This document shows positions 44,193 to 53,353 of a stretch of 64,000 bases of DNA, piece after piece. Location of the stretch: NCBI RefSeq assembly GCF_031846645.1, contig NZ_JAVRHN010000003.1, forward strand, positions 291,812 through 355,811, written 5' to 3'. Source of the stretch: Autumnicola psychrophila. Lineage in GTDB: Bacteria; Bacteroidota; Bacteroidia; Flavobacteriales; Flavobacteriaceae. How positions within the stretch are numbered: position 1 is the stretch's first letter; every line of letters begins with the position of its first letter. The notes below the pieces were generated by a model, which did no database searches, had not been told where the DNA came from, and saw only the letters and a program-made list of their open reading frames with translations. The translations under genes were made by a program, and so were the position numbers.

Positions 44193-46853
44193 TTATTTTT
44201 TACTGATTAAGAGCGCCAACGGAAGATCTCCTAAAATTTCTGAAAATTTAATTTTTCCACCATTTTTCAGAGCTTTTCCGGTGAGCAGATTTTTCCAGTT
44301 TAAATCGCGTTCGGGTAATTCCATGAAAGAATCATCCAACATGGACTCGTCTAAAGAAATTTCATCTTCTTTACAAAGATTTTTTACCTGCACCGGAGCC
44401 ACAGTAACAATAGTGGTATCCTGATAAGTTCGGGCAAAGACGATAATTTTGCCTTTTAAAGTACCTGAGACTGAAAGAGGCTGATATTCTCCTTTTTCAA
44501 AAACATCATGGTATTCCTTTCTTGCCGCCAAAGCTTTGTGCAGACAATAGAATTTTAATTTTCCATTGCTGAATTCTTTCTTTAGATTTTTTAGGTAGTC
44601 ACTTTTCTTTTCTTCTTTAAGAGAAGAGAATTCAGACAGAATTTCCTTCCTTAAATCATAATCTACCGGTCTTCGGTTATCGGGATCTACATAACTTAAA
44701 TCCCAAAGTTCGGTTCCCTGGTAAGTATCGGGAACTCCCGGAACGGTGTTCTTAATGAGCACCTGCGAATATGACTTAACTGCTCCCCAAAGTGCCATTT
44801 TCTCCAAAAATGGATCAAAGGATTTTCTGAATTCTTCATGAGTAAAAATACCTTCAATAAATTCAAAAACAGCATTTTCATGTTGTTCATCTGGCTGAGA
44901 CCAGTTGGTATTTACCTTTGCTTCACGCATTACTTTTTGCAAATAATCTTTGGTCCGCTGCAAAAATTCCTCTTCATCAAAATTGTCGAAAGGCAGCGCT
45001 CCAATTAAAGCCTGATAAATAAAATATTCTTCGTTTTTATCTGGTGCTTTATTGCTTTTCCTGATATTGCCGTTTATTTTGCTCCATTCCGCCACTTTCC
45101 GAAACCATTCTTCCGGAAATTCGCTTAGAATACTCAATCGCATTCTTGCATCCTCTCCCCTTTTGGTGTCGTGTGTGGCAGTTGCATTTAAAGTATGAGG
45201 AAATGTTTTTTGCTTCTGAAGCATTTTCTTATGAAAATCCTCTGTAGAAATTCCAAAGTTTTCGGGTGAATCCCCTACTTCATTGTGCAAAATAAGCCTG
45301 TTATAAATGTAAAAACTGGTATCCTCCACTCCTTTTGCAGCAAGCGGGCCGCTAAATTGCTGGCAACGCTGAAGAAAATAAAAAGCTTCCTCTTTTTTAT
45401 CGTCAATTTCGCCTAAAAAGAGAGATTTTAGATAATCCAGCTCGTTTTTAGCATCTTTTACATGCTCCAGTGCCCATTTATAAGCAGTATTTATAGTCTC
45501 AACCTCAGCATTTCTCAGCGGAAAACCTCCGGGGTAAATTCTATAAACAGGAAAAGCAGCCAAAAAAGCGCATAGCGATTTTTGCCAATTATCGTCCTCC
45601 TGTTTTCCTTCCGGTAGAAGTTTTTTCGTCCTTAGATAATCCAGTAAATTGTGAAGCTCTCCTCCCATTCTTTCCTTAAGGATAAACAGCTTTTTCTGAT
45701 AAACCAGTTCTTCATATTCCGGAAGATCTGGTACGAGTTCTTTATATCTTTCAGAAAATACTCCTTTACTTTCAGGGTTTGTGAACAGGTGGTTGATTTG
45801 GGCCAGAAATTCGTATCCGCTTGTTCCCTGCACCGGCCAGTGAGACGGTAGCTCTTCATGAGCTTCCAATATCTTTTCAACAACTATATAAAAATCCTCG
45901 CCAACGAGCTTCCGAAGCTTTTTAGTGTAACCTTCCGGATCAAAAAGTCCGTCGATATGATCTATTCTCAAACCATTGATCATTCCGGCTTCACACATTT
46001 CCTTAATAAAATGATGATAGGTTTTAAAAACCTCATCATCTTCCATACTTAGGCAAATAAGATCGTTAATGGTGAAAAAACGGCGATAATTTATCTCGCT
46101 TTCGGTGGTTTTCCAGTGTACAGGTTTAAAGTATTGCAACTCCATCACCTGGTGCATCTTCTCTTCAGATTTATTGATGTTTTCAATTACTTCAGTAATC
46201 TTCTTCTCCAAATCGGCATCTTCCTGAACTTCCCTGAAAAATGAGATTTTCACATCTGCCCATTCTTCTGCATTTCCGGAGAAATTCTTTAGTCTATCGG
46301 CCTTTTCGGAATTTACTTCAGCTAAAACAGTTTTATAAGATCTTACTGAAGCAGGATAACTATGTTCAAAATAATTGACCGAGATACCTGTTTGGTCATA
46401 ATTTACTTTAAGTTCCCCGTTCCTTATTACTTCGTCTATGGAATCACCCAAAAACGGAGTCATCACTTTTCCCCAACCCTTATAATCCCAGTCAATGTCA
46501 AAAAAATTGTAAAACCGTGATCTTGGACCAAGCTCAGTAATATCCCGCAACCACGGATTGCTACTATCGTAGGCCATGTGGTTGGGAACAATATCCTGAA
46601 GCCAGTCCATTTTTCGCCCCTTCAAATCCTTACTCAGCTTCTTAAACTGCTTGAGGTTTCCAATGGCCGGATTGAGGGTAAAAGGATCTGTAACATCATA
46701 TCCATGGGTGCTGCCCGTTCTTGCCTTAAAAAAAGGCGCGGAATAAACAGTGGAGATTCCAAGTTTCTCAAGATAATCTGTGATTTGCTCCAGATCCATA
46801 AAGGTGAAATCTGGAGACATTTGCAGCCTGTATGTAGTTATTGGTACTCTCAT
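44193..46853 (-). CDS. treY: Malto-oligosyltrehalose synthase (GH13)
   Basis: An 886-residue TreY that turns the reducing-end maltose unit of a maltodextrin into a trehalosyl end. MRVPITTYRLQMSPDFTF and YLEKLGISTVYSAPFFKARTGSTHGYDV mark the GH13 start; GLRIDHIDGLFDPEGY carries the nucleophile Asp, and YIVVEKILEAHEELP the acid/base Glu; GTSGYEFL and LNATATHDTKRGEDAR (stabiliser Asp) follow. It works with TreZ, encoded further along. Its start overlaps the GH57 stop by 4 bp. Confidence 0.94.
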   Translation of the reverse strand: MRVPITTYRLQMSPDFTFMDLEQITDYLEKLGISTVYSAPFFKARTGSTHGYDVTDPFTLNPAIGNLKQFKKLSKDLKGRKMDWLQDIVPNHMAYDSSNPWLRDITELGPRSRFYNFFDIDWDYKGWGKVMTPFLGDSIDEVIRNGELKVNYDQTGISVNYFEHSYPASVRSYKTVLAEVNSEKADRLKNFSGNAEEWADVKISFFREVQEDADLEKKITEVIENINKSEEKMHQVMELQYFKPVHWKTTESEINYRRFFTINDLICLSMEDDEVFKTYHHFIKEMCEAGMINGLRIDHIDGLFDPEGYTKKLRKLVGEDFYIVVEKILEAHEELPSHWPVQGTSGYEFLAQINHLFTNPESKGVFSERYKELVPDLPEYEELVYQKKLFILKERMGGELHNLLDYLRTKKLLPEGKQEDDNWQKSLCAFLAAFPVYRIYPGGFPLRNAEVETINTAYKWALEHVKDAKNELDYLKSLFLGEIDDKKEEAFYFLQRCQQFSGPLAAKGVEDTSFYIYNRLILHNEVGDSPENFGISTEDFHKKMLQKQKTFPHTLNATATHDTKRGEDARMRLSILSEFPEEWFRKVAEWSKINGNIRKSNKAPDKNEEYFIYQALIGALPFDNFDEEEFLQRTKDYLQKVMREAKVNTNWSQPDEQHENAVFEFIEGIFTHEEFRKSFDPFLEKMALWGAVKSYSQVLIKNTVPGVPDTYQGTELWDLSYVDPDNRRPVDYDLRKEILSEFSSLKEEKKSDYLKNLKKEFSNGKLKFYCLHKALAARKEYHDVFEKGEYQPLSVSGTLKGKIIVFARTYQDTTIVTVAPVQVKNLCKEDEISLDESMLDDSFMELPERDLNWKNLLTGKALKNGGKIKFSEILGDLPLALLISKK

Positions 46854-49279
46854 TCATTTACAAGGTTCAGGTTACTTGTGAGCCTGTCGAGTGCTTCCAG
46901 CCATTTTTGACCTTTACCATCCTGCGATTCTTCTGCATTTCTTTCTATTCGTGCGACTTCTTCTTCACGCATAGCGAAAATCACGTTCTGTGCTTCCCAT
47001 TTTTCAGGTTCGAGTGTACTTTTATCAAGTGTTTCTACAAATTCATTAATGCAATCCAGCAATTTAAGGTCTTCAGGATTTTTCTTTAATTTCCTCATTA
47101 ATGAATTCAGTTGAATATCGCCAAGGAAACTGAGTGTCACAACATCAAGATTTACTCCGATCTGTTTGGCTGAATGAAGCAAACTTTTAAAATTCTTTAA
47201 ATTGAAGTTATCGTTCTTTAATTCAGTTTCCAGCTTCGTATTGATTGCAAGTTCTGCCGGAAGCTTGAGCCTGTTGGGCACCTTCATATGAATCTCCTTA
47301 AAGGTTTGCAGCAACGGATAACTATTTTCGTATACCTGCTGCATAGCCCCTTCTGCACTTTTTAGAGTGTTCTCCATCACCAGCTCCATAATGCTCTGTT
47401 GCTCATCACGGAATAAATGCCAGAAGGAATAGTTATGATTACCAAAATAGGTATCCATCATATTGAAAATTTCATAAACATTTCCCTTCTGAAAAAATTC
47501 AGCGACGTTCTTATGTAAATCTTCCAGAGCTTCTGCACCAATATACTCCCTAACACCACCAAATAAATGGTGATCTCCCATGTGCAAAACAGCATAGGAA
47601 ATATCTACTTTTTCCCATGTAATATCTGAGCGGAATTCAGTACGGCCAATAACCAGTTTCTGTTTTCCGGCTTCATAAAAATAATTACTCTTTGTAGTGG
47701 CGCTAAAGTTATAAAGGCTGACTTCTTCAGGAAACTCTTCAAATAGTGAGGAGACTGCGTAATGCGCACCAATACGAATCATATCCAGAGCCATAGGTTT
47801 AACATACTTGTCGTAAGCTCCTAGCGCAGATTCAAATTCCGGCATATTGCTCGGGATTTTGTCTAAATATTTTTCAAAGGTCTCTTCATAATTCCTACCG
47901 CTTATCTGTTCTGCCAACTGGATGGCACGGGTTGCATAGAAAATATCCTGCATCGATTCTATTCCCGTTACTTCATCAAAAAACCAACCGCAACTGGTAT
48001 ACATCAACATCGTATGATATTGCATTTCCAGCAGTTTGAGGAGCTTAATTTTTTCTTCCTCTTTTAATTCTGATCCGAATTGTTCTTTTAAGAACGCGTC
48101 TACATTTTCTTTACTTCTGTCTAAAACAACCTCAACATATTTGTTTCGTACTAACCACGGATCTTTCGTGTAGCTTGCCATTTCCTTTTCATAAAGCGTG
48201 ATAAGCTCTTCCCGAACCCAGTCAAAACTATCACGTAAAGGACCACGCCATTTCTGGTTCCAGTCTCCATTCCCGCCGGTATTACAACCGCAGTCACTTC
48301 GCCATCTTTCCACACCGTGATAACAACTCCATGAAGTATCTTCTATAATTTCCACTTCGTATTGAGGAGGAAATTTTTCCAAAAATTCACCATAAATGGT
48401 AAGGTTGGCATCTTCATTTTCTTCTATATATTCGAGACAGTATGATAGTGCCATTTCACCAAGTTTGTGGTGGTGGCCATAACTCTCACCATCTGTTGCA
48501 ATGTTTACCAGTTGTACATCATCTGTTTCTGTAAACTGTCCCTGCAATCGGCTGGCGAAACGCTCTCCATCATTTAAAAGTCCTTCAAAAGCCACACCTT
48601 GTGAAGCAGGACCATCATAAAAGAACAGACTTATCTTTCTTCCCGAAGGTAAATTACAGACATAAGCCTTACGTGGATCTACTTTTGCATCTGTAGCATC
48701 CTCCCACTCTTTATCTCCAATTTTCCTCATCCTTTTAGCCTGGTAAGGCGAAAGAATAGTAAATTTAATATCATGATCTGCAAGAACCTCCAGAGTTTCT
48801 GTATTTGCGGCAGTTTCTCCCAGCCACATTCCTTCCGGATGTCTGTTAAACCTGGATTTAAAATCCTCTATTCCCCAAATTACCTGCGTCTCTTTATCTT
48901 TTTGATTGGCCAATGGCATAATTAAGTGGTTGTAAGCCTGTGCCAGTGCTGAACCGTGACCTGAAAAACGCTCCTGGCTTTCCTTATCTGCCTGTAAAAT
49001 CCCTTCATAAGTTTCGGGAGCTTCATGCTCCATCCAAGCGAGCAAGGTTGGGCCGATATTAAAACTCATCCAGCCGTAATTATTCATTATATCCACAATC
49101 TTCCCTTCAGAATTGAGAATTCTGGAAGAAGCGTTTCTTATATAACATTCGGCGTTAATCCTGTGATTCCAGTCGTGGTAAGGATAGGCGGAATCCTGAA
49201 TTTCAACCTTGTTTAGCCATGGGTTTTCTCTTGGTGGCTGGTAAAAATGGCCGTGGATACAAATATATTTTTCTTTCAT
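46850..49279 (-). CDS. DUF3536/GH57 glycoside hydrolase
   Basis: An 809-residue GH57 family protein of the DUF3536 type. N-terminal YICIHGHFYQPPRENPWL and HDWNHRINAECYIRNASSRI, catalytic-region pieces EGMWLGETAANTETLEVLADHDIKF and VNIATDGESYGHHHKLGEMAL, and a long C-terminal DUF3536 region. GH57 enzymes include alpha-amylases, branching enzymes and 4-alpha-glucanotransferases; which one is unclear. It sits between treY and treZ, so it probably acts on glycogen or maltodextrin. Confidence 0.88.
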   Translation of the reverse strand: MKEKYICIHGHFYQPPRENPWLNKVEIQDSAYPYHDWNHRINAECYIRNASSRILNSEGKIVDIMNNYGWMSFNIGPTLLAWMEHEAPETYEGILQADKESQERFSGHGSALAQAYNHLIMPLANQKDKETQVIWGIEDFKSRFNRHPEGMWLGETAANTETLEVLADHDIKFTILSPYQAKRMRKIGDKEWEDATDAKVDPRKAYVCNLPSGRKISLFFYDGPASQGVAFEGLLNDGERFASRLQGQFTETDDVQLVNIATDGESYGHHHKLGEMALSYCLEYIEENEDANLTIYGEFLEKFPPQYEVEIIEDTSWSCYHGVERWRSDCGCNTGGNGDWNQKWRGPLRDSFDWVREELITLYEKEMASYTKDPWLVRNKYVEVVLDRSKENVDAFLKEQFGSELKEEEKIKLLKLLEMQYHTMLMYTSCGWFFDEVTGIESMQDIFYATRAIQLAEQISGRNYEETFEKYLDKIPSNMPEFESALGAYDKYVKPMALDMIRIGAHYAVSSLFEEFPEEVSLYNFSATTKSNYFYEAGKQKLVIGRTEFRSDITWEKVDISYAVLHMGDHHLFGGVREYIGAEALEDLHKNVAEFFQKGNVYEIFNMMDTYFGNHNYSFWHLFRDEQQSIMELVMENTLKSAEGAMQQVYENSYPLLQTFKEIHMKVPNRLKLPAELAINTKLETELKNDNFNLKNFKSLLHSAKQIGVNLDVVTLSFLGDIQLNSLMRKLKKNPEDLKLLDCINEFVETLDKSTLEPEKWEAQNVIFAMREEEVARIERNAEESQDGKGQKWLEALDRLTSNLNLVNE

Positions 49280-49391
49280 AGTTTCATTTTATTAGTAATC
49301 GTTTCACTTCCACACATTTTCAGACAGAAAATATTTGCTTCGGAAAAGTCGAAAAAGGTAATTATAAATTGGTTAGGTGTAGCGTGCTCTG

Positions 49392-51188
49392 CTAACTTTT
49401 GCAAATAATTAATGATTCCGGCGGAATATTAACAGCTCCGGATACTTTCTGCGGAAAATCCTGAGGTCCACTCCATTTCTTATCTGCGGAAGCAAAAACC
49501 AACTGATGTTCACCTTCTGGTAAATTCATTTTTTTGGAATCTTCACTAAAATTATAAAGTGCGGTAAGCCCACCTGCAGACAGCCTTAGCGTTTTATTTT
49601 CTTCATCTGCTTCGCTGCTTTTTTCTTTAGTGTAAAACGCCTGAAATGCACCCTCTTTACGAAGTCGTATAAGTTCTTTGTATAAGCCGAAAATTGCCAT
49701 TTTTGACCCCTCTTCCTGAAAACTCCAATTAAGCTTTGAGTTGTTAAAAGTTTCCTCAGATTGCGGATCGGGAAACTCTCCACCATGATGATTAAAGTAC
49801 TCAAACTCCCTTTTTCTTCCTTCCTGAACAGCTTTTACCAGTTCTGGATCTCCATGACTTACGAAATATTGAAAAACCTGATCTTCAGCAAATTCTTCAC
49901 CCATAAATAGCATTGGTACAAAAGACGAAGTAAGCATTACACCTGCTGCAAGCTTCAATTTTTCAAAAGAGACTAACTGAGACAGGCGATCTCCCAGCAT
50001 TCTGTTCCCAACCTGATCGTGATTTTGAATACAGACTACAAATTTTGAAGAAGGAAGACCTTTAGGGCTGTTCCCTATGGTCCTTTTCCTAAAATTTGAA
50101 TAAATGCCATCATACACAAATGCCTGCTCCAGGGATTTACCCAGATTTGCCATTTTGCCATAGTCATTATAATAGCCTTCATTTTCGCCCGTAATCAAAG
50201 TGTGCAGGGAATGGTGAAAATCATCTACCCACTGTGCCTCCAGTCCGAAACCACCTTTTTTATATTCGTTTATTATTTTTGTATCGTTAAGATCACTTTC
50301 AGCAATTAAAACATATTTGCGACCAGTTTCTTCTTCAAGTTTATCTACCTGTTCGCTTAATTCCTTTAAAAGATGTTTTGCTCCACGATCAATGATTTCA
50401 TGAATAGCATCAAGGCGTAAACCATCAAAATGGAATTCCTTTAACCACATAAGTGCACTCTGCAAAAAGAAATTTCGCACATGATCTGACTGCCGGTCGT
50501 CAAAATTAATCGCCTTTCCCCACGGCGTTGTATATTTATCTGTAAAATAAGGACCAAATTCCGCTAAATAATTTCCTTCAGGCCCCATATGGTTGTAAAC
50601 AGCATCTAAAATAACTGCAATTTCCTTTTTATGGCAGGAATCGATCAGTTTTTTAAGCGCCTTTACCGTGCCATAGCTTTCTTGTGTAGCATAAGGGTAA
50701 ACTCCGTCATATCCCCAATTTCGATTTCCGGGAAATGCCGAAATAGGCATAATTTCTATAGCAGTAATCCCCAGTTCCAGCAAATAATCCAGTTTTTCTT
50801 CAATTGCAGCAAAAGTTCCTTCTTTTGTAAAGGTACCAACATGAAGTTCGTAGATAATCATTTGCGACATTGGTAAACCTTTCCAGTCTTTGTCGTTCCA
50901 TTGATAATCTTCAGGATCTATCACCTGAGACCAGCTATGAACTCCTTCCGGCTGAAATTTTGAAGCAGGATCCGGAAATTCTTTTTCTTTATTTAGCCGA
51001 AATTTGTAGTAGCTTCCGGCAGGTATACCTTCTAATTCTTTACTCCAGTAACCTTTCTCCTCCTTTTCTAGTTGAATTACGTTTTTTCTGTTTTTTACAA
51101 CAACTTCAACTTTTTTGGCAGAAGGTGCCCATACCCGAAATTGACATTTTTCATCCTTCACATAATGTGCTCCTACTTTTCTCTGCAT
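49392..51188 (-). CDS. treZ: Malto-oligosyltrehalose trehalohydrolase (GH13)
   Basis: A 598-residue TreZ releasing trehalose from the ends made by TreY. The N-terminal CBM48/E-set region (VKDEKCQFRVWAPSAKKVEV) precedes the GH13 barrel, with QMIIYELHVGTFTKEGTF, NWGYDGVYPYA, FDGLRLDAIHEIIDRG (nucleophile Asp), KYVLIAESDLND (acid/base Glu) and IQNHDQVGNRMLG. A TAGCTTTG box (minus, 51216-51223) is its candidate promoter, in the region shared with glgE. Confidence 0.93.
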   Translation of the reverse strand: MQRKVGAHYVKDEKCQFRVWAPSAKKVEVVVKNRKNVIQLEKEEKGYWSKELEGIPAGSYYKFRLNKEKEFPDPASKFQPEGVHSWSQVIDPEDYQWNDKDWKGLPMSQMIIYELHVGTFTKEGTFAAIEEKLDYLLELGITAIEIMPISAFPGNRNWGYDGVYPYATQESYGTVKALKKLIDSCHKKEIAVILDAVYNHMGPEGNYLAEFGPYFTDKYTTPWGKAINFDDRQSDHVRNFFLQSALMWLKEFHFDGLRLDAIHEIIDRGAKHLLKELSEQVDKLEEETGRKYVLIAESDLNDTKIINEYKKGGFGLEAQWVDDFHHSLHTLITGENEGYYNDYGKMANLGKSLEQAFVYDGIYSNFRKRTIGNSPKGLPSSKFVVCIQNHDQVGNRMLGDRLSQLVSFEKLKLAAGVMLTSSFVPMLFMGEEFAEDQVFQYFVSHGDPELVKAVQEGRKREFEYFNHHGGEFPDPQSEETFNNSKLNWSFQEEGSKMAIFGLYKELIRLRKEGAFQAFYTKEKSSEADEENKTLRLSAGGLTALYNFSEDSKKMNLPEGEHQLVFASADKKWSGPQDFPQKVSGAVNIPPESLIICKS

Positions 51189-51359
51189 ATGATCTTATAT
51201 AATTTAAAACTACTTCAAAGCTAATAATGATAAATTATAATTATAGATGTTTAATAATTATTTAACTAGCCGTTTTAACACGCTTAACTACCTTTAAAAG
51301 AGTTTTTAGTTGAAAAATCCATACTTCAGCTCGCAATTGAAGTGTAAAAAATAAAAATT
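51189..51359. promoter_or_regulatory. Divergent promoter region treZ / glgE
   Basis: 171 bp between two divergent glucan/trehalose operons. TAGCTTTG on the minus strand (51216-51223) is a -7 box for treZ. On the plus side TTTTTAGTTGAAAA lies before glgE, but no confident -33/-7 pair is seen. A/T rich; a shared regulator is possible. Confidence 0.45.
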
Positions 51360-53339
51360 TTGATGAAATTGGAAGGGCAAAAAAGAGTAAGTATTCAAAA
51401 TGTTTCACCACAAATTGAAGGTGGGAAATATCCTATAAAGAGGATTATAAATGAAAAAATTGAAGTTGAGGCTGATATATTTGGAGATGGACACGATAAA
51501 GTAGATGCCGTACTCCTCTATCGCGAATCCAGAAGAGGTAGTGGTAAAGATAAAAAATGGGAGGAGTTACCCATGATTTTTGAAGGTAACGACCATTGGT
51601 CTGCTGCTTTTGAAGGAGCCAAGCTGGGAACTTATGAATATACGATTGAAGGATGGATAGATCATTTTTCCACCTGGAAATACGGTCTAAAAAAGAAAAT
51701 TGAAGATAAGCAGAATGTAAGGACAGAGTTGCTTATAGGTGCCGATCTAATGGAAGATGCCCTGGAACGACTTCCTGCAACCCAGAAAAAGCAATTGCGC
51801 AACTGGATAAAACTTATCAAAGATGAAGAGAAGGAATCTGAAGCTATTTCTAAGGTTTTTGAAGATGCTGTAAAAAAGATAATGTACCAGGCGCGAAATC
51901 GCGAAAAAGCTACACAATACCATAAGATACTTACTGCCAGAGTAGAGAGAAAAAGAGCCCTTTTCAGCGCATGGTATGAATTCTTTCCCCGGTCTACTGC
52001 GGAAAATCATGGGGAACACGGGACTTTTAAAAGTTCTGAAAGAATACTCCCTGAAATTGCAAATATGGGTTTTGATGTTATATACCTCCCTCCCATTCAT
52101 CCCATTGGAAAAAGCCATAGAAAAGGTACTAATAATGCTACCGAAGCAAAACCGGGAGAACCAGGATCACCGTGGGCTATAGGTTCTGAAGAAGGCGGAC
52201 ACAAAGCCATTCATCCGGAACTTGGTACATTGGAAGATTTCACTTCCTTTATAAAGAAGGCCGAAAGTCACGGGATTGAAGTCGCAATTGACTTTGCCAT
52301 CCAGTGCAGCCCCGATCATCCTTACGTTAAGGAACATCCACAATGGTTTAAATGGCGTCCCGATGGAACTGTACAATATGCGGAAAACCCTCCGAAAAAA
52401 TATCAGGATGTTTTACCTGTAAATTTCGAAACGGAAGACTGGGAAAACCTCTGGAAAGAACTAAAAAGTGTGGTAGAATACTGGATTGACAAGGGAGTGA
52501 AAATTTTCCGTGTAGATAATCCTCATACAAAATCTTTCATATTCTGGGAATGGTTAATCAAGGAAATAGACAAAAAACATCAGGATATTATCTTTCTGGC
52601 CGAAGCCTTTACCCGTCCACGGGTTATGGAAGAATTGGCTAAGGTCGGGTTCACGCAATCGTACACTTACTTTACGTGGAGAAATTCAAAAGAAGAATTT
52701 GAGGAGTACCTCACTGAACTTACTAAGACAGAACTTAGGGAATATTTCAGACCCAATTTCTGGCCTAATACTCCTGATATTTTACCAGTTTCGCTAGAGG
52801 ATAAAGGTGAAGCCTCTTTTTTAATCAGGATTATCCTTGCTTCAACTTTATCTTCAAATTACGGAATCTATGGTCCATTGTTCGAATTCGGAGAAAATGA
52901 AGCTTATCCCGGAAAAGAAGAATACACCCGTTCAGAAAAATATGAAGTTAAGCACTGGGATTGGTACCGGCCTACAAGAATTAAAGAATTAATAGGTAAG
53001 TTAAATAGTATTAGAAACGAAAATCCGGCGCTGCAGACTACCTATAATATCGCCTTTGCAGAAACCGATAATGACCAGATTATTTGCTATACTAAAATTG
53101 ACCGGCAAACAGGGAATAAATTGATAACGGTTGTAAACATTAACCCCGATCACACTCAGTCGGGTTGGATAAAAGTGCCATTAAACGAGTTGGAAATCCA
53201 GGGGCACGAACCTTTTGCTGTGCACGATCTACTTACCGGCTCGAGGTATATCTGGCAGAATGAATGGAATTATGTAGAACTTCACCCTCAGGCAATGCCC
53301 GCACATATTCTACGTGTTGAAACCGTAACAGAGAGATAA
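51360..53339 (+). CDS. glgE: Alpha-1,4-glucan:maltose-1-phosphate maltosyltransferase
   Basis: A 659-residue GlgE (GH13_3), which extends alpha-1,4-glucan with maltose from maltose-1-phosphate. The hallmark PPIHPIGKSHRKGTNNA is followed by PGSPWAIGSEEGGH, then AIDFAIQCSPDHPYVKEHP, VKIFRVDNPHTKSFIFWEWL (nucleophile Asp), IIFLAEAFTRPRVME (acid/base Glu). The first residues MMKLEGQ allow two adjacent ATGs. It is 14 bp upstream of the treS-mak fusion, which supplies its substrate, and is the first gene of the plus-strand glucan operon. Confidence 0.95.
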   Translation: MMKLEGQKRVSIQNVSPQIEGGKYPIKRIINEKIEVEADIFGDGHDKVDAVLLYRESRRGSGKDKKWEELPMIFEGNDHWSAAFEGAKLGTYEYTIEGWIDHFSTWKYGLKKKIEDKQNVRTELLIGADLMEDALERLPATQKKQLRNWIKLIKDEEKESEAISKVFEDAVKKIMYQARNREKATQYHKILTARVERKRALFSAWYEFFPRSTAENHGEHGTFKSSERILPEIANMGFDVIYLPPIHPIGKSHRKGTNNATEAKPGEPGSPWAIGSEEGGHKAIHPELGTLEDFTSFIKKAESHGIEVAIDFAIQCSPDHPYVKEHPQWFKWRPDGTVQYAENPPKKYQDVLPVNFETEDWENLWKELKSVVEYWIDKGVKIFRVDNPHTKSFIFWEWLIKEIDKKHQDIIFLAEAFTRPRVMEELAKVGFTQSYTYFTWRNSKEEFEEYLTELTKTELREYFRPNFWPNTPDILPVSLEDKGEASFLIRIILASTLSSNYGIYGPLFEFGENEAYPGKEEYTRSEKYEVKHWDWYRPTRIKELIGKLNSIRNENPALQTTYNIAFAETDNDQIICYTKIDRQTGNKLITVVNINPDHTQSGWIKVPLNELEIQGHEPFAVHDLLTGSRYIWQNEWNYVELHPQAMPAHILRVETVTER

Positions 53340-53353
53340 AAATTTAAAGATTT

